A stretch of 64,000 nt of DNA from Baekduia alba (lineage in GTDB: Bacteria > Actinomycetota > Thermoleophilia > Solirubrobacterales > Solirubrobacteraceae): positions 2,046,001 through 2,110,000 of the forward strand of contig NZ_CP114013.1 in assembly GCF_028416635.1 (NCBI RefSeq). Direction: 5' to 3'. A program made the position numbers and the translations under genes. Under the pieces are notes generated by a model. That model saw nothing but the letters and a program-made list of their open reading frames with translations. It was not told where the DNA came from and did not search any database. Shown one piece after another: positions 15,536-24,569 of the stretch (positions within the stretch are counted from its first letter, which is position 1; each line of letters opens with the position of its first letter).

Positions 15536-16567
15536 ATGAACTTGTCAAGTGGGTTGAGGCGTTGGGCGGCGCCGGTCATGGGCGTGGTCGCTGCCGGATG
15601 TCTGTGCGGGTCGATGGCTGCCTGCGGCAGCAGCGGAACCGACGACAGCGCGGCATCGACGCAGAACAGCAGCGGCGGCAATCCCAAGTCGGCTCGGATC
15701 AGCGTGATCAAGGCGGCCGACGTGCCGATCTTCGACACCTACGTGAAGGCGTTCAAGGTGGGCTTCGCGCGAGAGGCGGGCCTGGCGCCGGACCAGCTCC
15801 ACATGGACGTCAAGAGCGCGCAGGGCGATGTCAACCTCCTCCAGAACCTGGCGCGAAACGCCGCACGCGACAGCAGCTACAACGCGTTCGAGGTGATCGG
15901 CACCTCGGGGGTGATCGGGTTGGCGAAGCTCGAGAAGACACGTCCGATCATCGGGATCGGGATGACCGATCCCGTCGGGGCCGGTGTGGCCAAGACGCTC
16001 GAGCGCCCGGGCGCGAACGTGACCGGGACGACATCGAGCATCCCCACGCCGTTCGTCGTGAAGTTCCTGGAAGGCATGAACCCCAAGCCGAAGACCATCG
16101 GAACCATCGGCGACCCGTCCTATGAGTCGTTCGCCGCCTTCGCGGACCGGTTCCGCGCAGCGCTCCCGCCGACCGGCATGAAGCTGGTCGAGGCCGGCGC
16201 CGCCGGCCCGGGCGACGTGGCCACGGCAGCGCGGTCGCTCGTCGATCGGGTCGACGTCATCGTGCTCGGCACCGACATCCTCACGACCGGCACGGGCCTG
16301 CCCGCGATCGCCGCGCAGGCGAAGGCACACAACGTGCCGCTCATCATCGCCGCGCCCGTCGATCCGCACACGCAGGGCGCGACCGCGGTCCTGGCGCCGT
16401 CCAACGAGCAGCTCGGAGAGATCGGGGGCAAGCAGGCGGCACGGATCTTCCTCGGCAAGGCCAAGGCCGCGACGACGCCGTTCTACGCCATCCCGCCGCA
16501 CGCCACGGTGGACCAGGCGGCAGCGAAGACGCTCGGCGTGAGCTTCAGCCCCGCGACGTTCGGCTGA
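15536..16567 (+). CDS. ABC transporter substrate-binding lipoprotein (PF04392/TrpX type)
   Basis: A 343-residue secreted lipoprotein: positive start, hydrophobic segment and a lipobox ending at Cys30 (GSMAAC), then a Ser/Gly/Asn linker. The mature part resembles the ABC_sub_bind family, two-lobed binding proteins that include the TrpX tryptophan/tyrosine importers (IKAADVPIFDTYVKAFKVGF; IGIGMTDPVGAGVAKTLERP; PLIIAAPVDPHTQGATAVLA). ATG at 15536 follows GGAGGAAGAG. A 240-base gap separates it from the HpaB-type gene, with no clear promoter seen. With the next two genes it forms a complete importer, presumably for the island's substrate. Confidence 0.88.
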   Translation: MNLSSGLRRWAAPVMGVVAAGCLCGSMAACGSSGTDDSAASTQNSSGGNPKSARISVIKAADVPIFDTYVKAFKVGFAREAGLAPDQLHMDVKSAQGDVNLLQNLARNAARDSSYNAFEVIGTSGVIGLAKLEKTRPIIGIGMTDPVGAGVAKTLERPGANVTGTTSSIPTPFVVKFLEGMNPKPKTIGTIGDPSYESFAAFADRFRAALPPTGMKLVEAGAAGPGDVATAARSLVDRVDVIVLGTDILTTGTGLPAIAAQAKAHNVPLIIAAPVDPHTQGATAVLAPSNEQLGEIGGKQAARIFLGKAKAATTPFYAIPPHATVDQAAAKTLGVSFSPATFG

Positions 16568-16582
16568 TTGGGGGCGTGGCAC

Positions 16583-17542
16583 ATGAACACGAGTAGTCTG
16601 CTGACCGACACGCTTGTCACCGGTCTGCCGTTCGTGCCGCTGGTGATGGGCGTGTACCTGGTCTTCCGCATCCGCAACGACTTCGACCTCACCGTCGATG
16701 GGTCGTTCGCGATGGGTGGCGCGGTGACGGGGACGGCGCTGCTCGCCGGCGACGGCGTCGGTGGGTCGATGCTGCTCGCCGTGCTCGCCGCCGGCGCGGC
16801 CGGTCTGTTCACCGCCGGTCTGCACATCCTGCTGCGCGTGCCGGTCATCCTGGCGGGCCTGGTCACGTCGATCGGGCTGTACAGCGTCAACCTGCACATC
16901 ATGCACGACCAGCCGGCGCTGTCGTTGACCTCGGTCAACACGCTGTTCAGCGGGTTCGCCGGCCTGTCGAGCGCGGCCGCAGACCGCGCGACCGTGCTCG
17001 TGACCCTGGCGTTCGCGCTCGCCGTGCTGGTGGCCATGGGGGTGTTCCTGCGTACCGAGATCGGACTCGCCCTTCGCATCTCGGGGGTCAACGCGCCCTT
17101 GGCGCGCAGCCAGGGCGTGAACGACCGCGCACTGCTGGCCCTGAGCCTGTTCATCGCCAACGCGCTGGCTGGGCTCAGTGGGGCGATCCTGGTGCAGGAG
17201 CAGGGCTTCGCGGACGTGAACATGGGTGTTGGATCGATGCTCCTGGGCGTCGGTGCGTTCCTCCTCGGCGAGCTGGTGACGCGGCCGGGCGGCTCGCAGC
17301 TCGTGCGGGCGATGGCAGCGGTCTTCATCGGGGCGCTCCTGTACCGGTTCATCCTGGTCTTCGCGCTGGAGGCGGGTCTCGCGGCGACCGACCTGAAGCT
17401 CGCCACCGCCCTCACGCTGATCATGGCGTTCGTGCTTCAGCGCGGGGTGCAGGCGGGGCTCGATTGGCGCGTCAGGCAGCGAGGTCGCGAGCTTCGCATG
17501 GCCCGAAGTGAGGCGCGAACCGAAGGACGCGCCCATGCTTGA
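16583..17542 (+). CDS. ABC transporter permease (BPD_transp_2 type)
   Basis: A 319-residue membrane protein with about eight hydrophobic segments, of the branched-chain-amino-acid/TrpY permease type. The stretch RNDFDLTVDGSFAMGGAVTG matches the N-terminal signature of permeases paired with PF04392 binding proteins, and LRISGVNAPLARSQGVNDRA is the cytoplasmic coupling loop. ATG at 16583 lies 15 bases after the binding-protein stop; a TTG at 16568 is possible but less likely. It overlaps the ATPase gene by eight bases. Confidence 0.88.
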   Translation: MNTSSLLTDTLVTGLPFVPLVMGVYLVFRIRNDFDLTVDGSFAMGGAVTGTALLAGDGVGGSMLLAVLAAGAAGLFTAGLHILLRVPVILAGLVTSIGLYSVNLHIMHDQPALSLTSVNTLFSGFAGLSSAAADRATVLVTLAFALAVLVAMGVFLRTEIGLALRISGVNAPLARSQGVNDRALLALSLFIANALAGLSGAILVQEQGFADVNMGVGSMLLGVGAFLLGELVTRPGGSQLVRAMAAVFIGALLYRFILVFALEAGLAATDLKLATALTLIMAFVLQRGVQAGLDWRVRQRGRELRMARSEARTEGRAHA

Positions 17543-18344
17543 GCTTCGCGACATCCACCTCGTGTACAACGCGGGGACGAGCAGTGAGGTCGAGGCGCTC
17601 AAGGGTCTTTCGCTCAGCATCCCTGCGGAAGAGTTCGTGACGGTGGTCGGATCCAACGGCGCGGGCAAGAGCTCGCTCGTGCAGATCATCTCCGGCGCGG
17701 CCTCGCCCTCAGCTGGGCGCGTCCTGATCAACGGCACCGACGTCACCGGCCAGCGGGAGTTCCGCCGAGCGCGGTCGATCGCGCGTGTGTTCGACAATCC
17801 GCACGCGGGAACGGCGACCGACCTCAGCATCGAGGACAACATGGCGCTCGCGTTGGCGCGCGGCCGTCGCCGCAACCTGGGCTTTGCGGTCAACAGCCGG
17901 CGACGGAAGCTGATGTCCGAGCGGCTGGCGATGCTGGGTCTGGGACTCGACTCGCGGCTGGCCACACGAGTCGCCCTGCTGTCGGCTGGCCAACGCCAGA
18001 GCCTGACGATGGTCATGGCAGGTTTGACTCAGCCCGAGGTGCTCCTGCTCGACGAGCACCTCGCAGCGCTCGACCCGAGGACTCAGGCCAAGGTGCTCGA
18101 CCTGACCGTGGCCGTGGCGCGCGAGCTGCGCTGCACGACGATCATGATCACGCACAACATGGAGCACGCGATCGCGGTCGGCGACCGTCTCATCGTGATG
18201 AGCCACGGTCAGGTGCAGGCCGAGTTCGCGGGGGAGGAGAAGCGCAGCTTGACGCCCCGTACGTTGATCCAGCACATCATCGAGGCAGGCGACGTCGTGA
18301 CCGACCGCATGGCGCTCGCGGGCATCGAGGGTGTTGGCGGGTGA
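17535..18344 (+). CDS. ABC transporter ATP-binding protein
   Basis: A 269-residue ATPase with Walker A GSNGAGKSSL (about residues 38-47), the signature LSAGQRQSLTMVMAGL and Walker B VLLLDEHLAALD, followed by the switch His in MIITHNMEHA. The start ATG overlaps the permease stop by eight bases. It powers the importer formed with the two preceding genes. Its stop is 33 bases before the first molybdoenzyme, so the whole set is likely one transcript. Confidence 0.93.
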   Translation: MLELRDIHLVYNAGTSSEVEALKGLSLSIPAEEFVTVVGSNGAGKSSLVQIISGAASPSAGRVLINGTDVTGQREFRRARSIARVFDNPHAGTATDLSIEDNMALALARGRRRNLGFAVNSRRRKLMSERLAMLGLGLDSRLATRVALLSAGQRQSLTMVMAGLTQPEVLLLDEHLAALDPRTQAKVLDLTVAVARELRCTTIMITHNMEHAIAVGDRLIVMSHGQVQAEFAGEEKRSLTPRTLIQHIIEAGDVVTDRMALAGIEGVGG

Positions 18345-18377
18345 TGTGTGCTGCTGACATGAAGCGAGCTCGGCGTC

Positions 18378-20699
18378 GTGCTGTCGCATAGCTCACACTG
18401 GGGCGTGTTCGCTGCCGAGGACGGTCCGGATGGTCTCGTCCTGGAGTCGGCACCCTCCGATCCGGACCCGTCGCCGATCCTCGGGAACTTCCCGGGGGCG
18501 ATCCGGCACCCAGCTCGTATCGCCCGGCCAGCCGTACGCGAAGGTGTGCTGGTCGACGGGCCGGGCGCCACTCGCAGGCGTGGCCTGGAGCGGTTCGTCG
18601 AGGTCTCCTGGGACCAGGCGCTCGAGATCGTCGCTGCCGCACTCCGTGAGCGGTACGGCAGCAGCGACGGAGGCAACTCGGTCTTCGGCGGATCCTACGG
18701 ATGGGCATCGGCGGGGCGTTTTCATCACGCACAGAGCCAGATCCATCGGTTTCTCAACGTGCTGGGCGGCTATGTGCGTTCGGTCAACACGTACAGCTCG
18801 GCCGCCGCCGACGTCATCCTGCCGCACGTCGTCGACCAGAAGGACCGAGTCATCGACAGCGTTCTGTGGGCGGATGTGGTCGAAGAGTGCGAGCTGGTCG
18901 TGGCTTTCGGGGGCATGGCGCTCAAGAACACCGCCGTGGGTCCTGGCGGAATCAGCCGGCACCTCGTGAAGGACCACATGTTGGCCGCGCGCGAGCGGGG
19001 CTGTGAGTTCATCAGCGTCAGCCCGCTCGAGGACGACATGCCCGAGGCGCTCGGCGCCGATTGGATCAGCATCCGACCGGGGACCGACGTGGCGCTCATG
19101 CTGGGTCTCGCGCACACCCTGATCACTCATGACCTGGTCGACGAGACGTTCGTCGCTCGGTGCACGGTCGGCTATGAGCGGCTCAGGGACTACGTGCTCG
19201 GGCACAGCGACGGCGTGCCGAAGACGCCGGGCTGGGCCGCGGAGCTGACGGGCATCTCCGGCGAGGCCATCGAGCGTCTGGCGATGCTCATGGCGAGTCG
19301 GCGAACGCTGGTGACGGTGAGCCATTCGCTCCAGCGGGCCGAGCACGGCGAGCAACCGGTCTGGATGGGCGTGGCGCTGTCGGCGCTGCTCGGTGACTTC
19401 GGGCGGCGCGGATGCGGGTTCGCGTACGCGCTGGGGGCGATGGGGCACATCGGTGGCCCGCGACTCGAGGTGGAGCTTCCGAGCTTGCCCCAGGGCACCA
19501 ACGGCGTCGACGCGTACATCCCGGTCGCACGTATCGCGGACATGCTGCTGAAGCCCGGTGAGCAGTTCGACTACAACGGCCACCGGTTGCGCTACCCCGA
19601 CGTGCGCCTGGTGTACTGGGCCGGGGGCAATCCCTTTCACCACCATCAGGACCTCAACCGGTTGCGGGAGGCCCTCGCCCGCCCTGACCTGATCGTGGTC
19701 CACGAGTCGTTCTGGACGGCGACGGCGCGACACGCGGACGTCGTGCTTCCGGTGACGACGACGCTCGAGCGAGAGGATCTCGGCGGCTCTTCCAGCGACG
19801 AGCAGGTCATCGCGATGCACCGGGTGGTCCAACCGGTGGGAGAGGCTCGCGACGACTACGAGATCTTCGGCGATCTGGCCCGTCGGCTGGACGTCGAGGA
19901 GGCGTTCACCGAGGGCCGCGATGCGCGGGAGTGGGTCGCGCATCTGTACGAGGAGCTGCGGAGCCGGGCGCGGTCCCACGACCTGGCGCTCCCCGCCTTC
20001 GACCGGTTCTGGGAGACGGGTGCGGTGTCGCTGCCGGTCAGCGCGCAAGCACCTGATCGGTACGCCCGCTTCAGAGCGGACCCCGCCGGGTTCCCCCTCT
20101 CGACGCCCAGCGGGCGTATCGAGCTCTACAGCGAGGCGATCGCCGGGTTCGGCTATGAGGACTGTCCGCCGCACCCGGCGTGGCGAGAGCCGCTGGAAGG
20201 CGCGCGCTCGCCCCTGGCGGACCGGTTTCCCCTTCAGCTGGTCTCCAACCAGCCGGCTTCGCGGCTGCACAGCCAGCTCGATGTGGGCGAGACGAGCATG
20301 GCGACGAAGATCGCCGGACGCGAGCCGGTGCGGATGCATCCGACGGACGCGGCGGCGCGCGGGGTCGGTGACGGCGATGTCGTGCGCATCTACAACGACC
20401 GCGGCGCCTGCCTGGCTGGGGCGATCCTCGATCTGCGGGTACGGCCCGGGGTCGTTCAACTGGCGACTGGTGCTTGGCACAGTCCGGATGTCTTGGACAA
20501 CACGCTGTGCGTGCACGGCAATCCAAATGTCTTGACGCGAGACGCGGGGACCTCGAGGCTCGCGCAGGGATGTACCGGGCAGCTCACGCTGGTCGAGCTC
20601 GAACCCCACCAGGGTCCGCTACCGGTGGTCACGGCGCACGTGCCGCCGGAGCTCGTCCACTGCGCTGACGGCATGGCTACAGGAAGGGATGTTGTATGA
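18378..20699 (+). CDS. molybdopterin oxidoreductase, DMSO-reductase family (BisC/TorA-like), paralogue 1
   Basis: A 773-residue bis-MGD molybdoenzyme with no N-terminal Fe-S motif and no Tat signal, so it should be cytoplasmic like biotin sulfoxide reductase. The block GGSYGWASAGRFHHAQSQ (residues 104-121) and the following NTYSSAAADV place a serine (Ser140) at the position of the Mo ligand in DMSO reductase. A conserved YWAGGNPFHHHQDLNRL segment and a C-terminal cofactor domain (SNQPASRLHSQLD; HGNPNVLTRDAGTS) follow. Start GTG at 18378. The substrate is unknown: S- or N-oxide reduction, or transhydroxylation as in pyrogallol transhydroxylase, are possible. It overlaps the amidohydrolase gene by four bases. 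Confidence 0.88.
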   Translation: MLSHSSHWGVFAAEDGPDGLVLESAPSDPDPSPILGNFPGAIRHPARIARPAVREGVLVDGPGATRRRGLERFVEVSWDQALEIVAAALRERYGSSDGGNSVFGGSYGWASAGRFHHAQSQIHRFLNVLGGYVRSVNTYSSAAADVILPHVVDQKDRVIDSVLWADVVEECELVVAFGGMALKNTAVGPGGISRHLVKDHMLAARERGCEFISVSPLEDDMPEALGADWISIRPGTDVALMLGLAHTLITHDLVDETFVARCTVGYERLRDYVLGHSDGVPKTPGWAAELTGISGEAIERLAMLMASRRTLVTVSHSLQRAEHGEQPVWMGVALSALLGDFGRRGCGFAYALGAMGHIGGPRLEVELPSLPQGTNGVDAYIPVARIADMLLKPGEQFDYNGHRLRYPDVRLVYWAGGNPFHHHQDLNRLREALARPDLIVVHESFWTATARHADVVLPVTTTLEREDLGGSSSDEQVIAMHRVVQPVGEARDDYEIFGDLARRLDVEEAFTEGRDAREWVAHLYEELRSRARSHDLALPAFDRFWETGAVSLPVSAQAPDRYARFRADPAGFPLSTPSGRIELYSEAIAGFGYEDCPPHPAWREPLEGARSPLADRFPLQLVSNQPASRLHSQLDVGETSMATKIAGREPVRMHPTDAAARGVGDGDVVRIYNDRGACLAGAILDLRVRPGVVQLATGAWHSPDVLDNTLCVHGNPNVLTRDAGTSRLAQGCTGQLTLVELEPHQGPLPVVTAHVPPELVHCADGMATGRDVV

Positions 20700-21799
20700 G
20701 TACGGTTGAGAACCCGGGCAGCGCGGCTGGGGCTGGCCCAGAAGCGACGAGCACGCGCGTCGTCGACGTCGACGTGCACGAGGGCTACACGTCGGTGCGG
20801 GACCTCGTGCCCTACCTTCCCGACAAGTGGAAGAAGTTCATCACGGAGTACCGGTGGAACGGTCCTCCGAACCCCCTTCCCTATGGAGTCCCGTCGCCCG
20901 GCGGCGGGACGCGCATGGACTGGGTGCCGCCGGAGGGGACGCCCATGGGCTCGGACATCGACGCGCTGCGCCGACAGCTCTTCGACGGCGAAGGGGTCTC
21001 CGTCGCCATCCTGAACGGTGACTTCCGCATCTCGACGCTCCAGGGGTGGTATGAGTTCGCGGTCGCCGCCGCGTCCGCGTACAACGACTGGCAGATCGCG
21101 CACTGGCTCGAGCCTGAGCCTCGGCTTCGGGGGTCCATCCACGTCGTCGCGCATGATCCGGCGAGCGCCGCCCGTGAGATCGATCGCCTCGGAGGCCACC
21201 CGCAGATCGCGCAGGTGTTCCTGCCGGCGGTGAACGATCGTGAGTATGGGGATCCGAGGTATCGCCCCATCTTCGAGGCCGCGGTGCGCAACAACCTTCC
21301 GGTCACGCTTCACCATTCGGGATTCACCCGCACCGCCATCGGCTACCCGCGCTATTTCATGGAATGGCATGTCGCGGCGATCCCGCAGACCATGATGTGT
21401 CAGATGGCGAGCCTGATCTGCAATGGTGTGTTCGACGCCCTCCCGACGCTCAAGGTCGTCATGCTGGAGACCGGCATCACCTGGATCCCGCACTTCATGT
21501 GGCGTATGGACCTGCACTATCGCGAGCTGCGCAGCGAGATCCCGTGGGTGAAGCGTCTGCCCAGCGAGATCCTGCGCGAGAGCCTTGCGGTGGGCACGCA
21601 GCCGATCGAGGACCTGACCAAGGCCGAGTTCATGCAGCTCTTGGATCAGATGGGAACCGATCGCATGCTGATGTTCGCGACGGACTATCCCCACTGGGAC
21701 GCTGACTCGCCGACCAGGGGCCTGCCTCCAGGAGTGCCTGATGAGATCAGGCACAACATCCTGTCGGGCAATGCCGACCGCGTTTTCTCCCTTACCTAG
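20696..21799 (+). CDS. amidohydrolase-2 (ACMSD/gamma-resorcylate decarboxylase-like) family protein
   Basis: A 367-residue TIM-barrel metal-dependent protein of the amidohydrolase_2 family, whose members hydrolyse C-N/C-C bonds or decarboxylate aromatic acids. The usual HxH near the N-terminus appears as DVDVHEG (residues about 24-30), later metal/active-site residues are in VTLHHSGF and MFATDYPHWD. MWRMDLHYRELRSEIPWVK is typical of the subgroup. The ATG overlaps the molybdoenzyme stop (ATGA). Lying between two molybdoenzymes, it likely acts on their substrate or product; decarboxylation or ring hydrolysis are both possible. Confidence 0.85.
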   Translation: MSTVENPGSAAGAGPEATSTRVVDVDVHEGYTSVRDLVPYLPDKWKKFITEYRWNGPPNPLPYGVPSPGGGTRMDWVPPEGTPMGSDIDALRRQLFDGEGVSVAILNGDFRISTLQGWYEFAVAAASAYNDWQIAHWLEPEPRLRGSIHVVAHDPASAAREIDRLGGHPQIAQVFLPAVNDREYGDPRYRPIFEAAVRNNLPVTLHHSGFTRTAIGYPRYFMEWHVAAIPQTMMCQMASLICNGVFDALPTLKVVMLETGITWIPHFMWRMDLHYRELRSEIPWVKRLPSEILRESLAVGTQPIEDLTKAEFMQLLDQMGTDRMLMFATDYPHWDADSPTRGLPPGVPDEIRHNILSGNADRVFSLT

Positions 21800-21812
21800 A
21801 CCGGAACTGCGC

Positions 21813-22157
21813 ATGAGATACGTTGTCTGTCAGAAAGACGATGTCGCCCCCGGCGAGATGCGGTCGGTGATGTTGGGCGGCCAGATCCGCGTGGTCTTGA
21901 TCAGGGATCGACGGGGCAACTACCGCGCGCTCCGCGACGCCTGCTCCCATCAGGGTGCGCTGCTGTCGGCGGGCCGCCTGGAGGCCATGGTGACCGACGG
22001 CTATGAGCCGGCGGTCGAGCAGGACGTGGTTCGTTGCCCTTGGCATGGCTTCGAGTTCGATGTCGAGAGCGGCCGCTGTCCGGCCGACCCCAACAAGGCT
22101 CGGGTGAAGTCGTATGCCGTCGAGGTCGACGGAGACGACGTGGTGATCGTGCGATGA
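21813..22157 (+). CDS. Rieske [2Fe-2S] ferredoxin
   Basis: A 114-residue single-domain Rieske protein. Cluster ligands are visible as C44-x-H46 (ACSHQGALL) and C75-x2-H78 (VRCPWHGFEF), with the longer than usual insertion (residues 50-73) between the two motifs. The ATG at 21813 gives the normal NirD/ferredoxin-type start. It lies 13 bases after the amidohydrolase gene and 36 before the second molybdoenzyme, so it may pass electrons from the reductase at 8888 to one of these enzymes. It is too small to be an oxygenase subunit. Confidence 0.9.
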   Translation: MRYVVCQKDDVAPGEMRSVMLGGQIRVVLIRDRRGNYRALRDACSHQGALLSAGRLEAMVTDGYEPAVEQDVVRCPWHGFEFDVESGRCPADPNKARVKSYAVEVDGDDVVIVR

Positions 22158-22193
22158 CTGGAGTGACCCGCCGGCGGCGCTGGTCAGATAGGC

Positions 22194-24545
22194 ATGCCGG
22201 ATAGAGAGCGGTTTCCCAGCGCTACGCATTGGGGCTCGTACAACGCGGTCGTCGCGGACGGCCGCGTCACCCGGCTCGAGCCGGTAGACGACGACCCACA
22301 TCCGTCACCGATCGCGGATGGCATGGTGTCCGCGCTGTCGGACCGTGCGCGCATCACCGAGCCGATGATCCGCGCGGGATGGCTGGAGCACGGCCCGCGC
22401 AAGGGCTTCGACGGCCGCGGCACCGAGCCCTTCGTCGCCGTCTCGTGGGACCGTGCCCTCGACCTCGCTGCCGCCGAGGTCGACCGGGTGCATCGAGCTC
22501 ACGGTCCCACGGCGATCTACGGCGGTTCGTGCGGCTGGGCCAGCGCCGGGCGGTTCCACCATGCCCAGAGCCAGGTGCATCGCTTCCTTGCGCAGGCCGG
22601 CGGCTACACGACCTCGTACGGGTCCTACAGCGTCGGGGCGATGGAGATCATCATGCCCCGCGTGATCGGGGGTGACAAGTGGAGCATCTTCGACCGCGGT
22701 GTGATGTGGCCCGAGCTCGCCGACCACGGCGAGCTCGTGGTGAGCTTCGGGGGCCTGGCAGCGAAGAACGCGCAGGTCAACCCGGGCGGCATCGGCCGGC
22801 ACCACGTCCCTGACCTGCAGCGGCGCTGTTGCGATGCGGGCGTGCAGTTCGTGAACGTGTCACCGGTGCGTGACGACGTCGCCGACTGGCTGGGCGCACA
22901 GTGGGTCGCCCTGCGTCCCAACACCGACGTGGCGCTCATGCTGGGCCTCGCTCACGTCATCGTGACCGAGGACCGCCACGATCGGGACTTCCTTGACCGC
23001 TGCTGCACGGGCTATGACGTGTTCGAGCGCTACCTCCTCGGCCGCGACGACGGGGTGCCGAAGGATCCCCGCTGGGCCGCGGCGATCACTGAGCTCCCCG
23101 AGGCGGTCATCCTCGATCTCGCGCGGCGGATCGCGGAGCGACGCACGGTGATCAACGTGAGCTGGTCCGTCCAGCGCCAGGAGCACGGCGAGCAGACGTA
23201 CTGGATGGCCACGACGCTTGCGGCCCTGTCCGGCTCCATGGGCCTCCCCGGGGGCGGGCTCGCCGCCGGCCTGGGAACCACCTCGATCGGCGTTCGACCC
23301 GGCCGCTACAACGTCGCGGCCTTCCCGCAAGGACGGAATCCGGTCGACGCGGTCATCCCGGTCGCGCGCGTCGCCGACATGCTCCTGGGAGCCGGCGCCT
23401 CGTATGACTTCAACGGCCAGCGGCGAACGTACCCCGACATCAGGTTGGTGTACTGGGCGGGCGGGAACCCCTTCCATCATCACCAGGACCTGAACCGCCT
23501 GGTGCGGGCGTGGCGTGAGCCGGAGACCGTCATCGTCCACGACTCGTGGTGGAATCCGGTCGTCCGCTTCGCCGACATCGTCTTCCCGGTGGCCACCTCC
23601 CTCGAGCGCAACGACTTCGCCGTCGGGATGAACGACCTCACCGTGACGGCGATGCACAAGGCCGTGGACCCTCCCGGCGAGGTCCGCTCCGACTACGAGG
23701 TGTTTGCCGCCTTGGCCGAGCGCCTCGGCCGGGGCGATCAGTTCACGGAGGGGCGCACCGCCGAGGAATGGGTACGCGAGCTCTACGAGCGCACGTGCGC
23801 GGAACTCGCCGCGGAGGGCGTCGACCTGCCGACGTTCGAGACGTTCTGGGAGCGAGGACGCACCGAGCTGCCCGAGTCCCCGGCGCCGTCGTCCGGTGTC
23901 CTCGCCGACCTGCGTGCCGATCCCGACGAGCATCCGCTCGACACGCCGTCGGGACGCATCGAGATCTTCTCCGAGACGATCGCCGGCTTCGAGTACGACG
24001 ACTGCCCTGGGCATCCGGCGTGGATGGCACCGCGGGAATGGCTCGGCGCGACCGGCACGGATCGGTTCCCGCTGCACCTGATCTCGAACCAGCCTCGAAC
24101 CCGGCTGCACAGTCAGTACGACAACGGCTCACACAGTCGAGCGAGCAAGGTGGCGGGCCGCGAGCCCGTCGTCATGCACCCCGAGGACGCCCGCGAGCGC
24201 GGGATCGCCGAAGGCGACGTCGTGCGGCTGTTCAACGATCGCGGAGCATGTCTTACCGGCGCCGCTCTGTCCGACGGCGTGCGTCGAGGGGTCGTCGTGT
24301 TGGCCACCGGGGCGTGGTACGACCCCGAAGAGCCCGGCGTTCCCGGGAGCTTGGACCGGCACGGCAACCCCAACGTCCTGACGCGAGACGCAGGCACGTC
24401 CAAGCTCGCTCAGGCCTGCTCTGCGCAGAGCACGCTCGTGCAAGCTGAACGTGTCGACGGTCCTGTGCCCCCCGTGAGGGCGTTCGAGCCCCCCGAGATC
24501 GTGCGGGACACGGCGGCTCCCGACCTCGGCCCGGCCGGCGCCTGA
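22194..24545 (+). CDS. molybdopterin oxidoreductase, DMSO-reductase family (BisC/TorA-like), paralogue 2
   Basis: A 783-residue molybdoenzyme clearly paralogous to the one at 18378: shared blocks include WASAGRFHHAQSQ, YWAGGNPFHHHQDLNRL, AGREPV and HGNPNVLTRDAGTS. The Mo-ligand position is again serine (Ser146 in GSYSVGAMEI). There is no Fe-S motif and no export signal. Differences are concentrated in the substrate-facing segments, so the two may act on different compounds or form a heterodimer. It is the last gene of unit B and ends convergently, 9 bases from the stop of the minus-strand monooxygenase-reductase, with a hairpin spanning the junction. Confidence 0.88.
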   Translation: MPDRERFPSATHWGSYNAVVADGRVTRLEPVDDDPHPSPIADGMVSALSDRARITEPMIRAGWLEHGPRKGFDGRGTEPFVAVSWDRALDLAAAEVDRVHRAHGPTAIYGGSCGWASAGRFHHAQSQVHRFLAQAGGYTTSYGSYSVGAMEIIMPRVIGGDKWSIFDRGVMWPELADHGELVVSFGGLAAKNAQVNPGGIGRHHVPDLQRRCCDAGVQFVNVSPVRDDVADWLGAQWVALRPNTDVALMLGLAHVIVTEDRHDRDFLDRCCTGYDVFERYLLGRDDGVPKDPRWAAAITELPEAVILDLARRIAERRTVINVSWSVQRQEHGEQTYWMATTLAALSGSMGLPGGGLAAGLGTTSIGVRPGRYNVAAFPQGRNPVDAVIPVARVADMLLGAGASYDFNGQRRTYPDIRLVYWAGGNPFHHHQDLNRLVRAWREPETVIVHDSWWNPVVRFADIVFPVATSLERNDFAVGMNDLTVTAMHKAVDPPGEVRSDYEVFAALAERLGRGDQFTEGRTAEEWVRELYERTCAELAAEGVDLPTFETFWERGRTELPESPAPSSGVLADLRADPDEHPLDTPSGRIEIFSETIAGFEYDDCPGHPAWMAPREWLGATGTDRFPLHLISNQPRTRLHSQYDNGSHSRASKVAGREPVVMHPEDARERGIAEGDVVRLFNDRGACLTGAALSDGVRRGVVVLATGAWYDPEEPGVPGSLDRHGNPNVLTRDAGTSKLAQACSAQSTLVQAERVDGPVPPVRAFEPPEIVRDTAAPDLGPAGA

Positions 24546-24569
24546 CCAGCCCGTTCAGGCTGGCGCCGG
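24535..24569. terminator. bidirectional hairpin between convergent operons
   Basis: CCGGCGCC (24535-24542) and GGCGCCGG (24562-24569) form a perfect 8-bp stem around a 19-base loop that includes both stop codons. It can terminate transcripts arriving from both sides. Confidence 0.5.

Noticed and set aside
15545-18016. 823-codon minus-strand open frame
   Set aside because: It lies antisense to the complete ABC importer genes; composition is the His/Arg/Asp-rich pattern typical of shadow frames in high-GC DNA.
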